Origin: Ruminococcus sp.
Lineage (GTDB): Bacteria > Bacillota > Clostridia > Oscillospirales > Ruminococcaceae
Length of the DNA stretch: 64,000 bases
Assembly: GCA_016290875.1 (NCBI GenBank)
Contig: JAEEVL010000003.1
Span: 121,538 to 185,537, forward strand
Direction of reading: 5' to 3'
Made by a program: the position numbers and the translations under genes. The notes under the pieces were generated by a model. That model saw only the letters and a program-made list of their open reading frames with translations. It searched no databases and was not told the origin of the DNA. Positions 51,085-59,127 of the stretch are shown here, piece after piece. Within the stretch, counting starts at the first letter, position 1; every line of letters begins with the position of its first letter.

Positions 51085-52455
51085 ATGATACATAAATATA
51101 AACTTAACGGCTTTAATATAGTTCTCGACGTAAACAGCGGCGGCGTTCACATCGTGGACGAGCTCACATACGATCTGCTCGATAACGTTGAGCCGCCTTT
51201 TGAAGATAAATGTCCTGCAAAGGTCGTTGAAAAGCTCTCAAAGGCTTATTCCCCTGAGGACATCGAGTCCTGCTATCAGGAGATAGTTGAACTCTACAAC
51301 GACAAGATCCTCTTCTCTGAGGACGACTATGAGAAGTTTGCAAAGGCGTCAGTTGCTTCTCCGATAAAGGCTATGTGCCTTAATATCGCTCACGACTGTC
51401 AGCTCCGCTGCAAATACTGTTTCGCCTCCACCGGCGACTTTGGCAAGGGCAGAAAGCTGATGTCATTCGAGACAGGCAAGCACGCTATCGACTTCCTCCT
51501 CGAGAACTCCGGCGACCGCCCGAATCTTGAGCTCGACTTCTTCGGCGGTGAGCCTCTTATGAACTTCCGCGTGGTAAAGCAGGTCGTTGAGTATGCACGT
51601 TCACGCGAAAAGGAATACAACAAGAAGTTCCGCTTCACTATCACAACCAACGGTCTCCTCCTCGATGACGAGAAGATTGACTTCATAAACCGCGAGATGT
51701 CCAACGTCGTTCTCTCCATCGACGGCAGAAAGGAAGTAAACGATTTCTTCCGTGTTCTCCCGAACGGTGCAGGCTGCTATGACACTATCCTTCCCAAGTA
51801 CAAGCAGCTCGTTGCGGGCAGAGGCGACAAGGAATACTATGTCCGCGGAACATTCACAAACAAGAACCTTGACTTCTCCAACGACGTATTCGCTCTCTAC
51901 GATGCCGGCTTCGACCAGATCTCGATCGAACCTGTTGTGGGTGATTCCGATGAATACGCCCTCACAGAGAAAGAACTCCCCGCTGTATTCAAAGAGTATG
52001 AAGTTCTCGCAAAGCGTATCCTCGACAATGAGAAGTCAGGCAAAAAGTTCAACTTTTTCCACTTTATGCTCGACCTCGATCAGGGTCCCTGCGCTATAAA
52101 GAGACTCCGTGGCTGTGGATGCGGCAACGATTATGTTGCTATCACTCCTGACGGTGATATATTCCCCTGTCACCAGTTTGTCGGCATAGATGAGTACAAA
52201 ATGGGCAATATCGACGATGGTACTTTCAACTATGAGATGAAAGCCGACTTCTCCAAGGCTCACGTTTACTCTAAGCCCGAATGCCGCAAGTGCTGGGCTA
52301 AGTTCTACTGCAGCGGTGGCTGCAACGCCAACAACTACCAGTATATGGGCGACATCCGCAACGCTCACAAGCTCTCATGTCAGCTCGAAAAGAAGCGTCT
52401 TGAGTGCGCTATCATGATGAAAGCTGTCCGCATTTTCGGCGAACAGGAGCAGTAA
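51085..52455 (+). CDS. scfB: SCIFF radical SAM maturase
   Basis: A 456-residue radical SAM/SPASM enzyme installing thioether links in the SCIFF peptide. The N-terminal RRE-like segment begins MIHKYKLNGFNIVLDVNSGG. The SAM cluster motif is CQLRCKYC, preceded by CLNIAHD and followed by LDFFGGEPLMN (GGEP). The C-terminal SPASM region has GCGCGNDYVAITPDGDIFPC and CRKCWAKFYCSGGCNANNY for auxiliary clusters. GGAGG at 51071-51075 sets the ATG at 51085. Codon use is like housekeeping genes, unlike the preceding HNH-like gene. Confidence 0.96.
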   Translation: MIHKYKLNGFNIVLDVNSGGVHIVDELTYDLLDNVEPPFEDKCPAKVVEKLSKAYSPEDIESCYQEIVELYNDKILFSEDDYEKFAKASVASPIKAMCLNIAHDCQLRCKYCFASTGDFGKGRKLMSFETGKHAIDFLLENSGDRPNLELDFFGGEPLMNFRVVKQVVEYARSREKEYNKKFRFTITTNGLLLDDEKIDFINREMSNVVLSIDGRKEVNDFFRVLPNGAGCYDTILPKYKQLVAGRGDKEYYVRGTFTNKNLDFSNDVFALYDAGFDQISIEPVVGDSDEYALTEKELPAVFKEYEVLAKRILDNEKSGKKFNFFHFMLDLDQGPCAIKRLRGCGCGNDYVAITPDGDIFPCHQFVGIDEYKMGNIDDGTFNYEMKADFSKAHVYSKPECRKCWAKFYCSGGCNANNYQYMGDIRNAHKLSCQLEKKRLECAIMMKAVRIFGEQEQ

Positions 52456-52473
52456 GTCCCATACAAAAAAACG

Positions 52474-52513
52474 AAGCCATAGCATACCTTTTACGGTGCG
52501 CTATGGCTTTTTC
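52474..52513. terminator. Bidirectional terminator between scfB and the CDF gene
   Basis: AAGCCATAGC / GCTATGGCTT arms around a 16-base loop with A- and T-runs on the two sides; it serves two convergent genes. Confidence 0.88.
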
Positions 52514-52515
52514 TG

Positions 52516-53607
52516 TTATATATCCACGTCCATCGTGACGCTGACGCTCCAGCCGGGAAAGGCTTTTTCCACGGCGCTGCTTATCTCAGAGAGAACTGCG
52601 CTTCTGTCCGGAAGTGCAAAGTCCAGTATAACATCAAACACCATCTGCTTCTTCTCAGGATCAGCAAAAAATCCGTGTATCTGAAGAACTCCCTCATGTT
52701 TTCTCACTATCTCATTGACCTTGTCTCGCATATCACCGTGTCTGTCGTCCTTGGAATATATTCCGATACCCGCAAGCACTACCCCGTGCTTGGTATAGAC
52801 ATTATCTGCGATATTGCGCTGCATACGGTCTATCTCATAGGCTTTCAGCTCAGCCGGTATCTCAACGTGTACCGAGCCTATAAGTCTTCCGGGGCCGTAG
52901 CTGTGAAGAATAAGATCATAGGCTCCGGAAACATTCTTGTCCTCGCATATCGTGGCTCTTATTGACTCAACTAGTTCCCTGTCGATACGCTTACCGAGAA
53001 TATCATCGACTGTATCACGCATCATTTCAATACCTGCACGGATTATGAAAACAGATATGAGAAGTCCCACATAGGCTTCGAGGTTTACTCCCATGAACTT
53101 GCATATCAGCGCACTCAGCAGAACTGACGCCGATACGACTGCGTCAAACAATGCGTCCGAACCCGATGCGATAAGCGAACCCGAATTCACTTTCTTTCCC
53201 ATTGCTGAAACATATCTTCCAAGCAATATCTTCACGACGACCGCAGTTCCAACTATTATCAGCGATACCAGCGAATAATCCGGCTTAGTGGGACTGATTA
53301 TCTTCTTCACCGACTCGACTCCTGCCGCGATACCGGCATAGAGTATTATCGCCGCAACTATCATAGTTCCGATATATTCGGCTCTTCCGTGCCCGAGAGG
53401 ATGTTCCTTATCAGGCTTCTTCCCTGCAAGCTTCGTTCCGATTATCGTCACGACAGACGACAGGACATCGCTCAGGTTGTTCACCGCGTCAAGAACTACT
53501 GCGATAGAGCCTGTAACAGCTCCCACAGCCGCCTTGAATCCAGCAAGAAGTATATTCGTGACTATGCCTATAAAACTGGTCTTAACTATTACTTTTTCTC
53601 GTTCCAT
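52516..53607 (-). CDS. Cation diffusion facilitator family transporter
   Basis: A 363-residue CDF protein with six TM helices in the first 210 residues and a soluble C-terminal domain of ferredoxin-like pattern. Metal-site motif one reads LDAVNNLSDVLSSVV (NxxxD rather than HxxxD), typical of manganese or iron-type CDFs; the second motif in DALFDAVVSASV has DxxxD. HPLGHGRAEYIGTM is the conserved cytoplasmic loop. It should export divalent metal in exchange for protons. The start has GGGGGCG upstream but no strong ribosome site. Metal choice is inferred only. Confidence 0.9.
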   Translation of the reverse strand: MEREKVIVKTSFIGIVTNILLAGFKAAVGAVTGSIAVVLDAVNNLSDVLSSVVTIIGTKLAGKKPDKEHPLGHGRAEYIGTMIVAAIILYAGIAAGVESVKKIISPTKPDYSLVSLIIVGTAVVVKILLGRYVSAMGKKVNSGSLIASGSDALFDAVVSASVLLSALICKFMGVNLEAYVGLLISVFIIRAGIEMMRDTVDDILGKRIDRELVESIRATICEDKNVSGAYDLILHSYGPGRLIGSVHVEIPAELKAYEIDRMQRNIADNVYTKHGVVLAGIGIYSKDDRHGDMRDKVNEIVRKHEGVLQIHGFFADPEKKQMVFDVILDFALPDRSAVLSEISSAVEKAFPGWSVSVTMDVDI

Positions 53608-53701
53608 ATCATCGCCCCCAGTAATTCTATTTATTATATCACATCATTATTACTTTTGCAACAGCAATTATTGTTATATATGTTTTTTATTTGTCCGACT
53701 A

Positions 53702-53730
53702 TTGATTTTTATTCTGTTATATGTTATAAT
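53702..53730 (+). promoter_or_regulatory. Promoter upstream of the truncated tRNA-Ser copy
   Basis: TTGATT (53702-53707), 17-bp spacer, TATAAT (53725-53730), 15 bp before the partial tRNA. It looks like the original tRNA-Ser promoter. No comparable promoter precedes the intact gene. Confidence 0.75.
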
Positions 53731-53745
53731 AGTACAGTAATTTAT

Positions 53746-53785
53746 GCAGTGGTATCGAAGTGGTCATAACGGACATGACTCGAAA
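53746..53785 (+). pseudogene. Truncated 5' half of tRNA-Ser(CGA)
   Basis: Forty bases identical to 53914-53953 of the intact tRNA: acceptor 5' strand, D arm, anticodon stem and CTCGAAA loop, then sequence diverges. It lacks everything after the anticodon loop, as expected from recombination at the anticodon loop. The following 128 bp (53786-53913) contain no gene. Confidence 0.9.
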
Positions 53786-53913
53786 CATAGTCGTTTCTGA
53801 GCTTGCCGCACTTTGATTTATCCCTGTTCTGCGTGGTTTCGGCGGTGTTCACAGTTGCGTTTGCAATTGGCTTTCTCGCAGTTTTCTCGCAGTTTTATAG
53901 TTAAATTAAATAC

Positions 53914-54002
53914 GCAGTGGTATCGAAGTGGTCATAACGGACATGACTCGAAATCATGATGCCCCTTGAGGGACGTGGGTTCGAATCCCACCCACTGCGC
54001 CA
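53914..54002 (+). tRNA. tRNA-Ser (anticodon CGA)
   Basis: An 89-base class II tRNA. The acceptor stem is GCAGTGG / CCACTGC with discriminator G and an encoded CCA end. The anticodon arm is CATGA-CTCGAAA-TCATG, anticodon CGA, reading UCG. A long variable arm (GCCCCTTGAGGGAC) marks it as serine. The T arm is GTGGG-TTCGAAT-CCCAC. A 5'-half duplicate lies 168 bp upstream with the stronger promoter. The accessory genes that follow suggest the tRNA is an integration site. Confidence 0.96.
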
Positions 54003-54073
54003 AGCCAAATGCGGAGTATTCCGCGTAGTTCCGCCTTTTCGAGAGGCGGAACTTTTTATTAGGTGGTGTTTTT

Positions 54074-54448
54074 ATGCAGCTTAATTTAGATTTAGACGGA
54101 ATTGAATTTCGCTTTCGTATCACAAAGTATGAGAAGAGTAATTCTGAAAACCTTTATAAACTTTATGATCAGTGGTGTATTGTTGAATTATCCTTACGCT
54201 CTGGAAGCTGGCTTAACTATCAAATATCATCCGAGGTTTTATTATCATACGAAGTTGAGGAAATCCGAGATAAGATATCCGATTTTCTCGAAGATAAAAT
54301 ACAGCTTCAGGAGGAATTGGGATTTGTCGAGCCTGATTTGACATTTATTATAAGGAAACTGTCTATAACGGTGCTTGCTATGATGATAATTATGCTTTTC
54401 TTTGTTTTATCTGTCATGAGATTTGTCATGTGCTTCTCTTTTGGATAG
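54074..54448 (+). CDS. WapI-type immunity-like protein with altered hydrophobic tail
   Basis: A 124-residue protein. The first 90 residues, with IEFRFRITKYE, LYDQWCIVELSLRSGSWLNYQIS and LLSYEVEEIRDKISDFLED, resemble WapI-family immunity proteins that neutralise contact-dependent toxins. The end (LSITVLAMMIIMLFFVLSVM) is a hydrophobic stretch that does not fit that fold, as if the true C-terminus has been replaced after a deletion or frameshift. AGGTGG lies a little before the ATG. It is first of three consecutive toxin/immunity-like genes downstream of tRNA-Ser. Confidence 0.55.
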   Translation: MQLNLDLDGIEFRFRITKYEKSNSENLYKLYDQWCIVELSLRSGSWLNYQISSEVLLSYEVEEIRDKISDFLEDKIQLQEELGFVEPDLTFIIRKLSITVLAMMIIMLFFVLSVMRFVMCFSFG

Positions 54449-54897
54449 GCTTTACGCCAGTATCTACCCGTGCATTCGGAGACGATGAGATTGAGCCGTT
54501 CAGGAGTGTGGAGTGGCAAGCAAAGGCTTTGACAGGCGAGGTAACTGGAGTTGAGTTTGCCCGTGTGACAATTGGCGGAAAGACCTATCTCATTCGTGGT
54601 GATAAAGGTGGTACAGTTATTCCAAATAGACTGCTTGATGAAATGAAAATGCATTCTGGTACGCTGGATTTTCATAGTCACCCTCATAATGACGATTGTA
54701 TCCCCTCGAAGTCCGACCGCTTAATGATGCGCAAACTTCGACAGACAACAGGACAGCGTGAAAGCACAATAGTAACGCCTAATGGAAGAACTTCACTTTT
54801 TGATGAGCATGGCGTAATTGAAACAGGAACAATATCGAGTACGCTTGATGATGCTCGCAGAAGAGCATTAATGGAACTTTTTGGAGGTGGTAAATAA
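54430..54897 (+). CDS. Orphan polymorphic-toxin C-terminal domain, JAB/MPN-like
   Basis: A 155-residue frame, overlapping the previous gene by 19 bp and starting at a GTG without a ribosome site, so it is probably a toxin tip without its delivery domains. It has the metalloprotease-like pattern HSHPHNDDCIPSKSD (HxH at 82-84, S93, D96), with eight instead of seven residues between the second His and Ser, close to the JAMM motif. EWQAKALTGEVTGVEFARV resembles linker sequence before toxin domains. It overlaps the next gene by one base. Activity and target are unknown. Confidence 0.6.
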   Translation: MLLFWIGFTPVSTRAFGDDEIEPFRSVEWQAKALTGEVTGVEFARVTIGGKTYLIRGDKGGTVIPNRLLDEMKMHSGTLDFHSHPHNDDCIPSKSDRLMMRKLRQTTGQRESTIVTPNGRTSLFDEHGVIETGTISSTLDDARRRALMELFGGGK

Positions 54898-55205
54898 TGC
54901 TGACTAAGGAACAGGCAAAGGTAGATGCCTGGCTTGCAATCGCAGATTTAATGGGCAGGGATTACTTCCGAGAGCATTTTGAAGGTTCGTGTCATTCATA
55001 TCCTGATGAGAAATATGATGATGTTGAGTATGAATATTTTATCGGTTTCGATGATATTGGTGATTTGGACGAAAGTGATTATAAGTGGAAAGTTTTCGCA
55101 AGGGTATCTGTGAACAGAGTGACTGGAGAAGTGACTTTCCTTGACTATAAGCTCCCTAACGGTAAGAGAATGGAAAATCCTATCAAGCCCACAAGTTTTG
55201 CATAA
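54897..55205 (+). CDS. Probable immunity protein for the JAB-like toxin tip
   Basis: A 102-residue acidic protein (MLTKEQAKVDAWLAIADLMG at the start), with GAGGTGG before the ATG and a one-base overlap (TAATG) with the toxin-like gene. Small acidic proteins placed directly after toxin tips are usually their immunity partners. The segment WKVFARVSVNRVTGEVTFLDYKLPNGKRM ends in a beta-rich pattern. No named immunity family is recognised, so the role is inferred from position. Confidence 0.6.
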   Translation: MLTKEQAKVDAWLAIADLMGRDYFREHFEGSCHSYPDEKYDDVEYEYFIGFDDIGDLDESDYKWKVFARVSVNRVTGEVTFLDYKLPNGKRMENPIKPTSFA

Positions 55206-55209
55206 TAAA

Positions 55210-55247
55210 AAACGGTCAACCTATACAGGCTGACCGCTTATTTTTTA
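55210..55247. terminator. Bidirectional terminator between immunity gene and integrase
   Basis: CGGTCAACCT-ATAC-AGGCTGACCG stem (one mismatch) with A-rich left and T-rich right flanks. Confidence 0.8.
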
Positions 55248-56048
55248 CCAATCAATAATACTGTCTACGATCTCACGCTGTTCCGTGGCGGTTTTGCGGA
55301 GGTAAATGCGTGTAGTCTCAATGCTCTCATGTCCCATAAGATCGGCAAGGAACGCTATATCATTACAGCGATCAAGAAAGCTCTTGGCGAAGCGGTGACG
55401 GAACGAGTGCGGATATACCACCTTTGTATCAATGCCGTACTTTTCCGCAAACTTCTTTAATTCGCCAGATATGCCCCTTGTGGTGATACGTTGTCCTCGC
55501 TGATTGAGGAAGATGAAACCGCTGTCCTGCTTCTTTTCTGCAAGCCACGCAAGGGCTTCTTCCTGCAAGGACTCCGGAATGTAGATGCGGCGTAGCTTGC
55601 CGCCTTTGGAGTACAAATCGAGATAGCCGAGCCTGACGTGTTCCATCTTGATCTGGATCAGCTCGCTCACTCTCGCTCGAGTGGCAGCAAGAAAGCAGAT
55701 CACAAAGTACCAGAACAATTCGCCGTCCTCTTTCAGACGCTTCTTGAAGTACAAGTAATCCGCTTCACTGATAACATTTTCGAGGAACGGCTTCTGCTGA
55801 ACCTTGACAAAGGACAGCTTCCACTTCTCCTTGCCCACGCTTTCAAGGTAGCAGTTCATTCCACGCAGGCGGAGATTTACCGTCTGCGGTTTGAAGTGAT
55901 CCACGAGCCACACCTTGTAAGCCGTGAGGTTCTTCTTGGTCACGCTGCCGTACTGCTCGGTGAACTGTCTCAGTGCGAACAGGTAGGCAGACTTTGAGTT
56001 TTCGGACAGATTTGTCTTGTCCAAATATGCATTAAATGTGTCAATCAT
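55245..56048 (-). CDS. Tyrosine recombinase / integrase
   Basis: A 267-residue recombinase. An N-terminal SAM-like core-binding domain (about 1-85) precedes the catalytic domain with AATRARVSELIQI (Arg I), a lysine in DLYSKGGKLRRIYIP, HSFRHRFAKSFL (His and Arg II), GHESIETTRIYL (His) and the terminal tyrosine. It is compact like XerC/D-type or small integron-like integrases. It probably mediated insertion of the genes between it and tRNA-Ser, which lies 1.2 kb away. The ribosome site is weak. The 56049-56185 gap before the CIRCE element has no gene. Confidence 0.9.
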   Translation of the reverse strand: MIDTFNAYLDKTNLSENSKSAYLFALRQFTEQYGSVTKKNLTAYKVWLVDHFKPQTVNLRLRGMNCYLESVGKEKWKLSFVKVQQKPFLENVISEADYLYFKKRLKEDGELFWYFVICFLAATRARVSELIQIKMEHVRLGYLDLYSKGGKLRRIYIPESLQEEALAWLAEKKQDSGFIFLNQRGQRITTRGISGELKKFAEKYGIDTKVVYPHSFRHRFAKSFLDRCNDIAFLADLMGHESIETTRIYLRKTATEQREIVDSIIDW

Positions 56049-56185
56049 ACTGCCACTCTGTTAATTCTAACACGATCTGCAATAATAGTCAATCAGCACA
56101 GGACGCATTTCTCCATTCTCACTGAGAGATTTTTTCAGTTGGCTAATGTGACATTCCTGTCAAAAATATGAAACCTGTGTGAAAA

Positions 56186-56212
56186 TTAGCACTCTCCTCT
56201 TGACAGTGCTAA
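56186..56212 (+). promoter_or_regulatory. CIRCE operator (HrcA-binding) upstream of hsp20
   Basis: TTAGCACTC - 9 bases - CAGTGCTAA. It differs from the consensus inverted repeat in one base (C for G). It overlaps the -35 box, so HrcA binding would block transcription. Confidence 0.9.
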
Positions 56213-56228
56213 TTTCGGGAGCTATAAT
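56200..56228 (+). promoter_or_regulatory. Promoter of hsp20
   Basis: TTGACA (56200-56205) lies inside the right part of CIRCE; 17-bp spacer; TATAAT (56223-56228). The leader is about 105 bases. Confidence 0.9.
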
Positions 56229-56340
56229 ATAAACAGAACAAAGGAACAGAGAAGCACCAAAGGATCCGGGTGCTGAACCCTCCGTCCCCTTGCTCGAAGC
56301 AATGGAAACAATGTTACGAGTAAAAAAGGAGGACTGACCT

Positions 56341-56784
56341 ATGTTGTATCCAAGCATTTTCGGTGAAAATTTATTCGATGATTTCTTCAGATTCCCTGAT
56401 TTTGGCAGAGATGTGGAGAAGAAGCTGTACGGCAAACACGCTGCACAGGTAATGAAGACCGATGTTCATGAGCATGACGACCACTATGAGATCGTTATCG
56501 ACCTGCCGGGCTTCAAGAAAGACCAGATCAATCTTGAGCTTCAGAACGGTTATCTGACTGTCAGCGCCGCAAAGGGACTTGACAAAGACGAAAAGTCCAA
56601 GAAGGGCAAGCTGATCCGTCAGGAGCGTTATGCAGGCGCAATGCAGAGGAGCTTCTACATCGGTGATACTGTTACCGAAGCCGATGTAAAGGCTAAATTT
56701 GAGGACGGTGTTCTTAACATCTGCGTTCCGAAGGCAGAGCCAAAGAAGCTGGAAAATCACAAGTATATTGCCATTGAGGGATAA
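56341..56784 (+). CDS. Small heat shock protein, Hsp20/alpha-crystallin family
   Basis: A 147-residue holdase chaperone. The N-terminus MLYPSIFGENLFDDFFRF is typical; the alpha-crystallin domain (about 40-138) includes DVHEHDDHYEIVIDLPGFKKDQINLEL and YAGAMQRSFYIGDTVTEADVKAKFEDGVLNICVPK, the latter with the A-x-x-x-n-G-V-L motif. The short tail ends KYIAIEG. It binds unfolding proteins without ATP. A CIRCE operator indicates HrcA control, which is less common for hsp20 than for groESL or dnaK. AAAGGAGG sets the start. Confidence 0.95.
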   Translation: MLYPSIFGENLFDDFFRFPDFGRDVEKKLYGKHAAQVMKTDVHEHDDHYEIVIDLPGFKKDQINLELQNGYLTVSAAKGLDKDEKSKKGKLIRQERYAGAMQRSFYIGDTVTEADVKAKFEDGVLNICVPKAEPKKLENHKYIAIEG

Positions 56785-56814
56785 TACCTCGCTAAGTTCA
56801 TATCCCCAAATAAT

Positions 56815-56857
56815 ACTCCCCGTAGCTGTTCATATGAGCAGTTCCGGGGAGTTTTTT
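56815..56857 (+). terminator. Terminator after hsp20
   Basis: ACTCCCC...GGGGAGT stem with an internal AGCTGTTC/GAGCAGTT extension, followed by TTTTTT. Confidence 0.9.
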
Positions 56858-57013
56858 AAACTTTAGTGCAGTTTTTGTGCTTATCGACCTTCTTCACGAT
56901 GTTATATCTGTCACCGCAGTAGCGTCGAAATATGGTAATATTAGCTCCTGAGTAAAATCAGAAAACTATTTTATTAACAGGAGTGTATTCAAATGTAAAA
57001 CACAGAAATTACC

Positions 57014-57608
57014 ATGAACGCCGAATGGCACGCGAATTACAATGCAGTACAGAAGTCACTGACCGACGACAGGGAATGAGATAAGCTGTACCGTGCGTCA
57101 TTTGACATGGTCTACAATTACGTCTCCCGAATTTTCCGTGCAAGGTTATATGCATGGATTTACAGTTGAAGATGTAGTCGTGGAGGCGTTTGAGCGCTGT
57201 TATTTTGACCGAAAACGCTTCAATGGAACGTGTAAATTCACAACATGGGTGTGCGCCTACGCACGTTATGTAATGCTGAATATGATGAGCAGGTCTGCTT
57301 GTTATCAGCGGCATATCTCTGAACGCTGCACAGAAGAACTCGCTGATAAGCTCAATGGCTCACCGCTATGGCACATCGAAAAAAGCGAGCGTGACCGTTT
57401 TGTCTGGATGGCGTATGATTCGTTGAGCTATGAACATCAGAAAATGCTGGACTATTATGTCCTCAACGAGATAACGCCAACGGAAGCGGGTATACTGACG
57501 GGTCTTGGCAGGAACAAACGAAAGGAAGAGCTTGAAATTGCAGTTGATGTGCTTCGCAGACGTTTTCTCTCATTATATAACGATGATGATTACGGTTATA
57601 TGAATTGA
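57014..57608 (+). pseudogene. Decayed sigma-70-like regulator
   Basis: In the frame of the ATG at 57014 the product starts MNAEWHANYNAVQKSLTDD, meets TGA at 57077-57079 (probably a former Trp codon), continues DKLYRASFDMVYNYVSRIF, and stops again at 57167. The homologous reading then shifts by one base and carries on as FTVEDVVVEAFERCYFDRK ... FTTWVCAYARYVMLNMM and a region-4-like end, DYYVLNEITPTEAGILTGL. Thus a single ECF-like sigma gene has a nonsense change and a frameshift. The 3' part has a long ORF from 57093 but it lacks region-2 residues. Confidence 0.75.
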
Positions 57609-57697
57609 GGTACGGTATGAATCTGACAAAGGACTTGATTTATAACGAAAATAATGATATAATAACTAATATCGGTAAAGGAAAGAGAGGTGTACCC

Positions 57698-58921
57698 ATG
57701 AAATATATATTGATGCATAAGAATACAGAAGTTGCTGATATTGATATCGACGATGTTCTCGGAAGAATAACCGCTGTCAATGATGTTATACACAGGGAAC
57801 ACCTTCCTGTTGGTATTGTCCATCCTTTGCGCCATAATGAAGTTATTGACCGCGGCGCACTGAACAAATGGTGGTGTGGTCGTTCAATACCTGCAAGCAG
57901 AATGGGTATTGCCGATGCATTTGAAACCCTCGGTATATATGATCCGAGCGAACTGCTGACAAAATGCTTTGGTCTCAGTCTTTCCGATCATTACTGGATA
58001 AAGCCATCAGGCAACAGTATGAAGTGGGAGGACATTAATTTCTTTGACAACGAATTCTCTGATGATATCGGAGATGTTTTGTTCGGTACAAGTACCAAAT
58101 CATCAGGCTTTGATTTTTATTCTCCCGATAATACCTCCGACGGTAATTTGAAAAAGCGCTGGAAGATAATTGATGGAAAGCGCTGCTTGCTCAAAGCAGG
58201 CTCAATGCCTTACAGACAGCAGCCGTATAATGAGGTTATTGCCTCAATGGTAATGGACAGACTCGGTATAGATCATGTTCCGTACAGCGTTATCAATATC
58301 GGAAATGAGCCATTCAGCATATGTGAGGACTTTATCACTAAGGATACCGAGCTTGTAAGTGCGTACAGGATATTACAGATACGCGGAAAAGAAAATCATG
58401 AGAACGATTATCTGCACTATATCAATACCTGTAAGGAGATCGGTGTTGATATATCCGCTGCTGTCGATGATATGATAGTGGTTGACTATACTATCGCCAA
58501 CGAGGACAGGCATTTTAATAATTTCGGACTTCTCAGGAACGCAGAAACCCTTGAATGGATAGGTGCTGCTCCCATATATGACAGCGGAACTTCACTTTGG
58601 TTTGACCGCTCCGAAGATCAGATAAAGAATGCAGAGATAAAATGCAAGCCCTTCAAAAAGCATCACAGTGAGCAGATAAAGCTTGTTTCTGATTTCAGCA
58701 GATATGATTTTTCAAAGCTTGACGGTATAGAAAATGACATCAGAGAGATTCTCAAAGATCAGAAGTCTGAAAGAGTTGAGCTGATATGCGAAGCAGTAAG
58801 GAACAGGATAGATACCTTACAGTTGCTGGCTGTTGAACAGAATGTTAAGGAAGTAAACAGCTTTAATGACGAATATACCGACGAAGTAACCGCAGAAGAA
58901 TACAATATTAAAATTGGTTGA
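57698..58921 (+). CDS. HipA-like serine/threonine kinase domain protein
   Basis: About 407 residues from the ATG at 57698 (AGAGAGG upstream). The kinase signature VDYTIANEDRHFNNFGLLRN, with the catalytic Asp and Asn, and IYDSGTSLWF (Mg-binding DSG) are typical of HipA/CtkA-type proteins. RCLLKAG is likely the ATP-binding lysine strand. HipA kinases phosphorylate targets such as tRNA synthetases and usually pair with HipB. No HTH partner gene lies beside it, so it is an orphan; the middle ALNKWWCGRSIPASRMG may serve another role. It sits in the accessory zone. Confidence 0.8.
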   Translation: MKYILMHKNTEVADIDIDDVLGRITAVNDVIHREHLPVGIVHPLRHNEVIDRGALNKWWCGRSIPASRMGIADAFETLGIYDPSELLTKCFGLSLSDHYWIKPSGNSMKWEDINFFDNEFSDDIGDVLFGTSTKSSGFDFYSPDNTSDGNLKKRWKIIDGKRCLLKAGSMPYRQQPYNEVIASMVMDRLGIDHVPYSVINIGNEPFSICEDFITKDTELVSAYRILQIRGKENHENDYLHYINTCKEIGVDISAAVDDMIVVDYTIANEDRHFNNFGLLRNAETLEWIGAAPIYDSGTSLWFDRSEDQIKNAEIKCKPFKKHHSEQIKLVSDFSRYDFSKLDGIENDIREILKDQKSERVELICEAVRNRIDTLQLLAVEQNVKEVNSFNDEYTDEVTAEEYNIKIG

Positions 58922-59000
58922 TAAAGATGTGCTACAGTCAGTTGTGTTGGAATGTATAATTATTAGCGGAGGGACAAATATAACACAAGAAAAGAAATAA
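58922..59000. other. Start of a gene-free gap (58922-59475)
   Basis: AT-rich spacer. The wider gap holds the inverted repeat at 59001, two terminators and a recombinase fragment, each listed separately; nothing else is recognised. Confidence 0.5.
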
Positions 59001-59043
59001 CAAGTATCAAATTACGATTTAGTAAATCATGATTTGATACTTG
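59001..59043. repeat. Long near-perfect inverted repeat
   Basis: CAAGTATCAAAT (59001-59012) and ATTTGATACTTG (59032-59043) are perfect arms; inside, CGATTT and AAATCA continue the pairing with two-base mismatches around an AGT loop. It has no T-run, so it is not a typical terminator; it may be a MITE-like end or operator. Confidence 0.7.
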
Positions 59044-59127
59044 TTCATGAAGTGATAATCATTTATAGAAGAGTTGCAGACAAATAAAAACGGGGTTTAT
59101 TTCGATTCAGTGTGCCAACGTAATATC

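Noticed and set aside
57009..57314. Minus-strand ORF over the sigma pseudogene
   Set aside because: It has no ribosome site, and the plus strand carries recognisable sigma-factor sequence.
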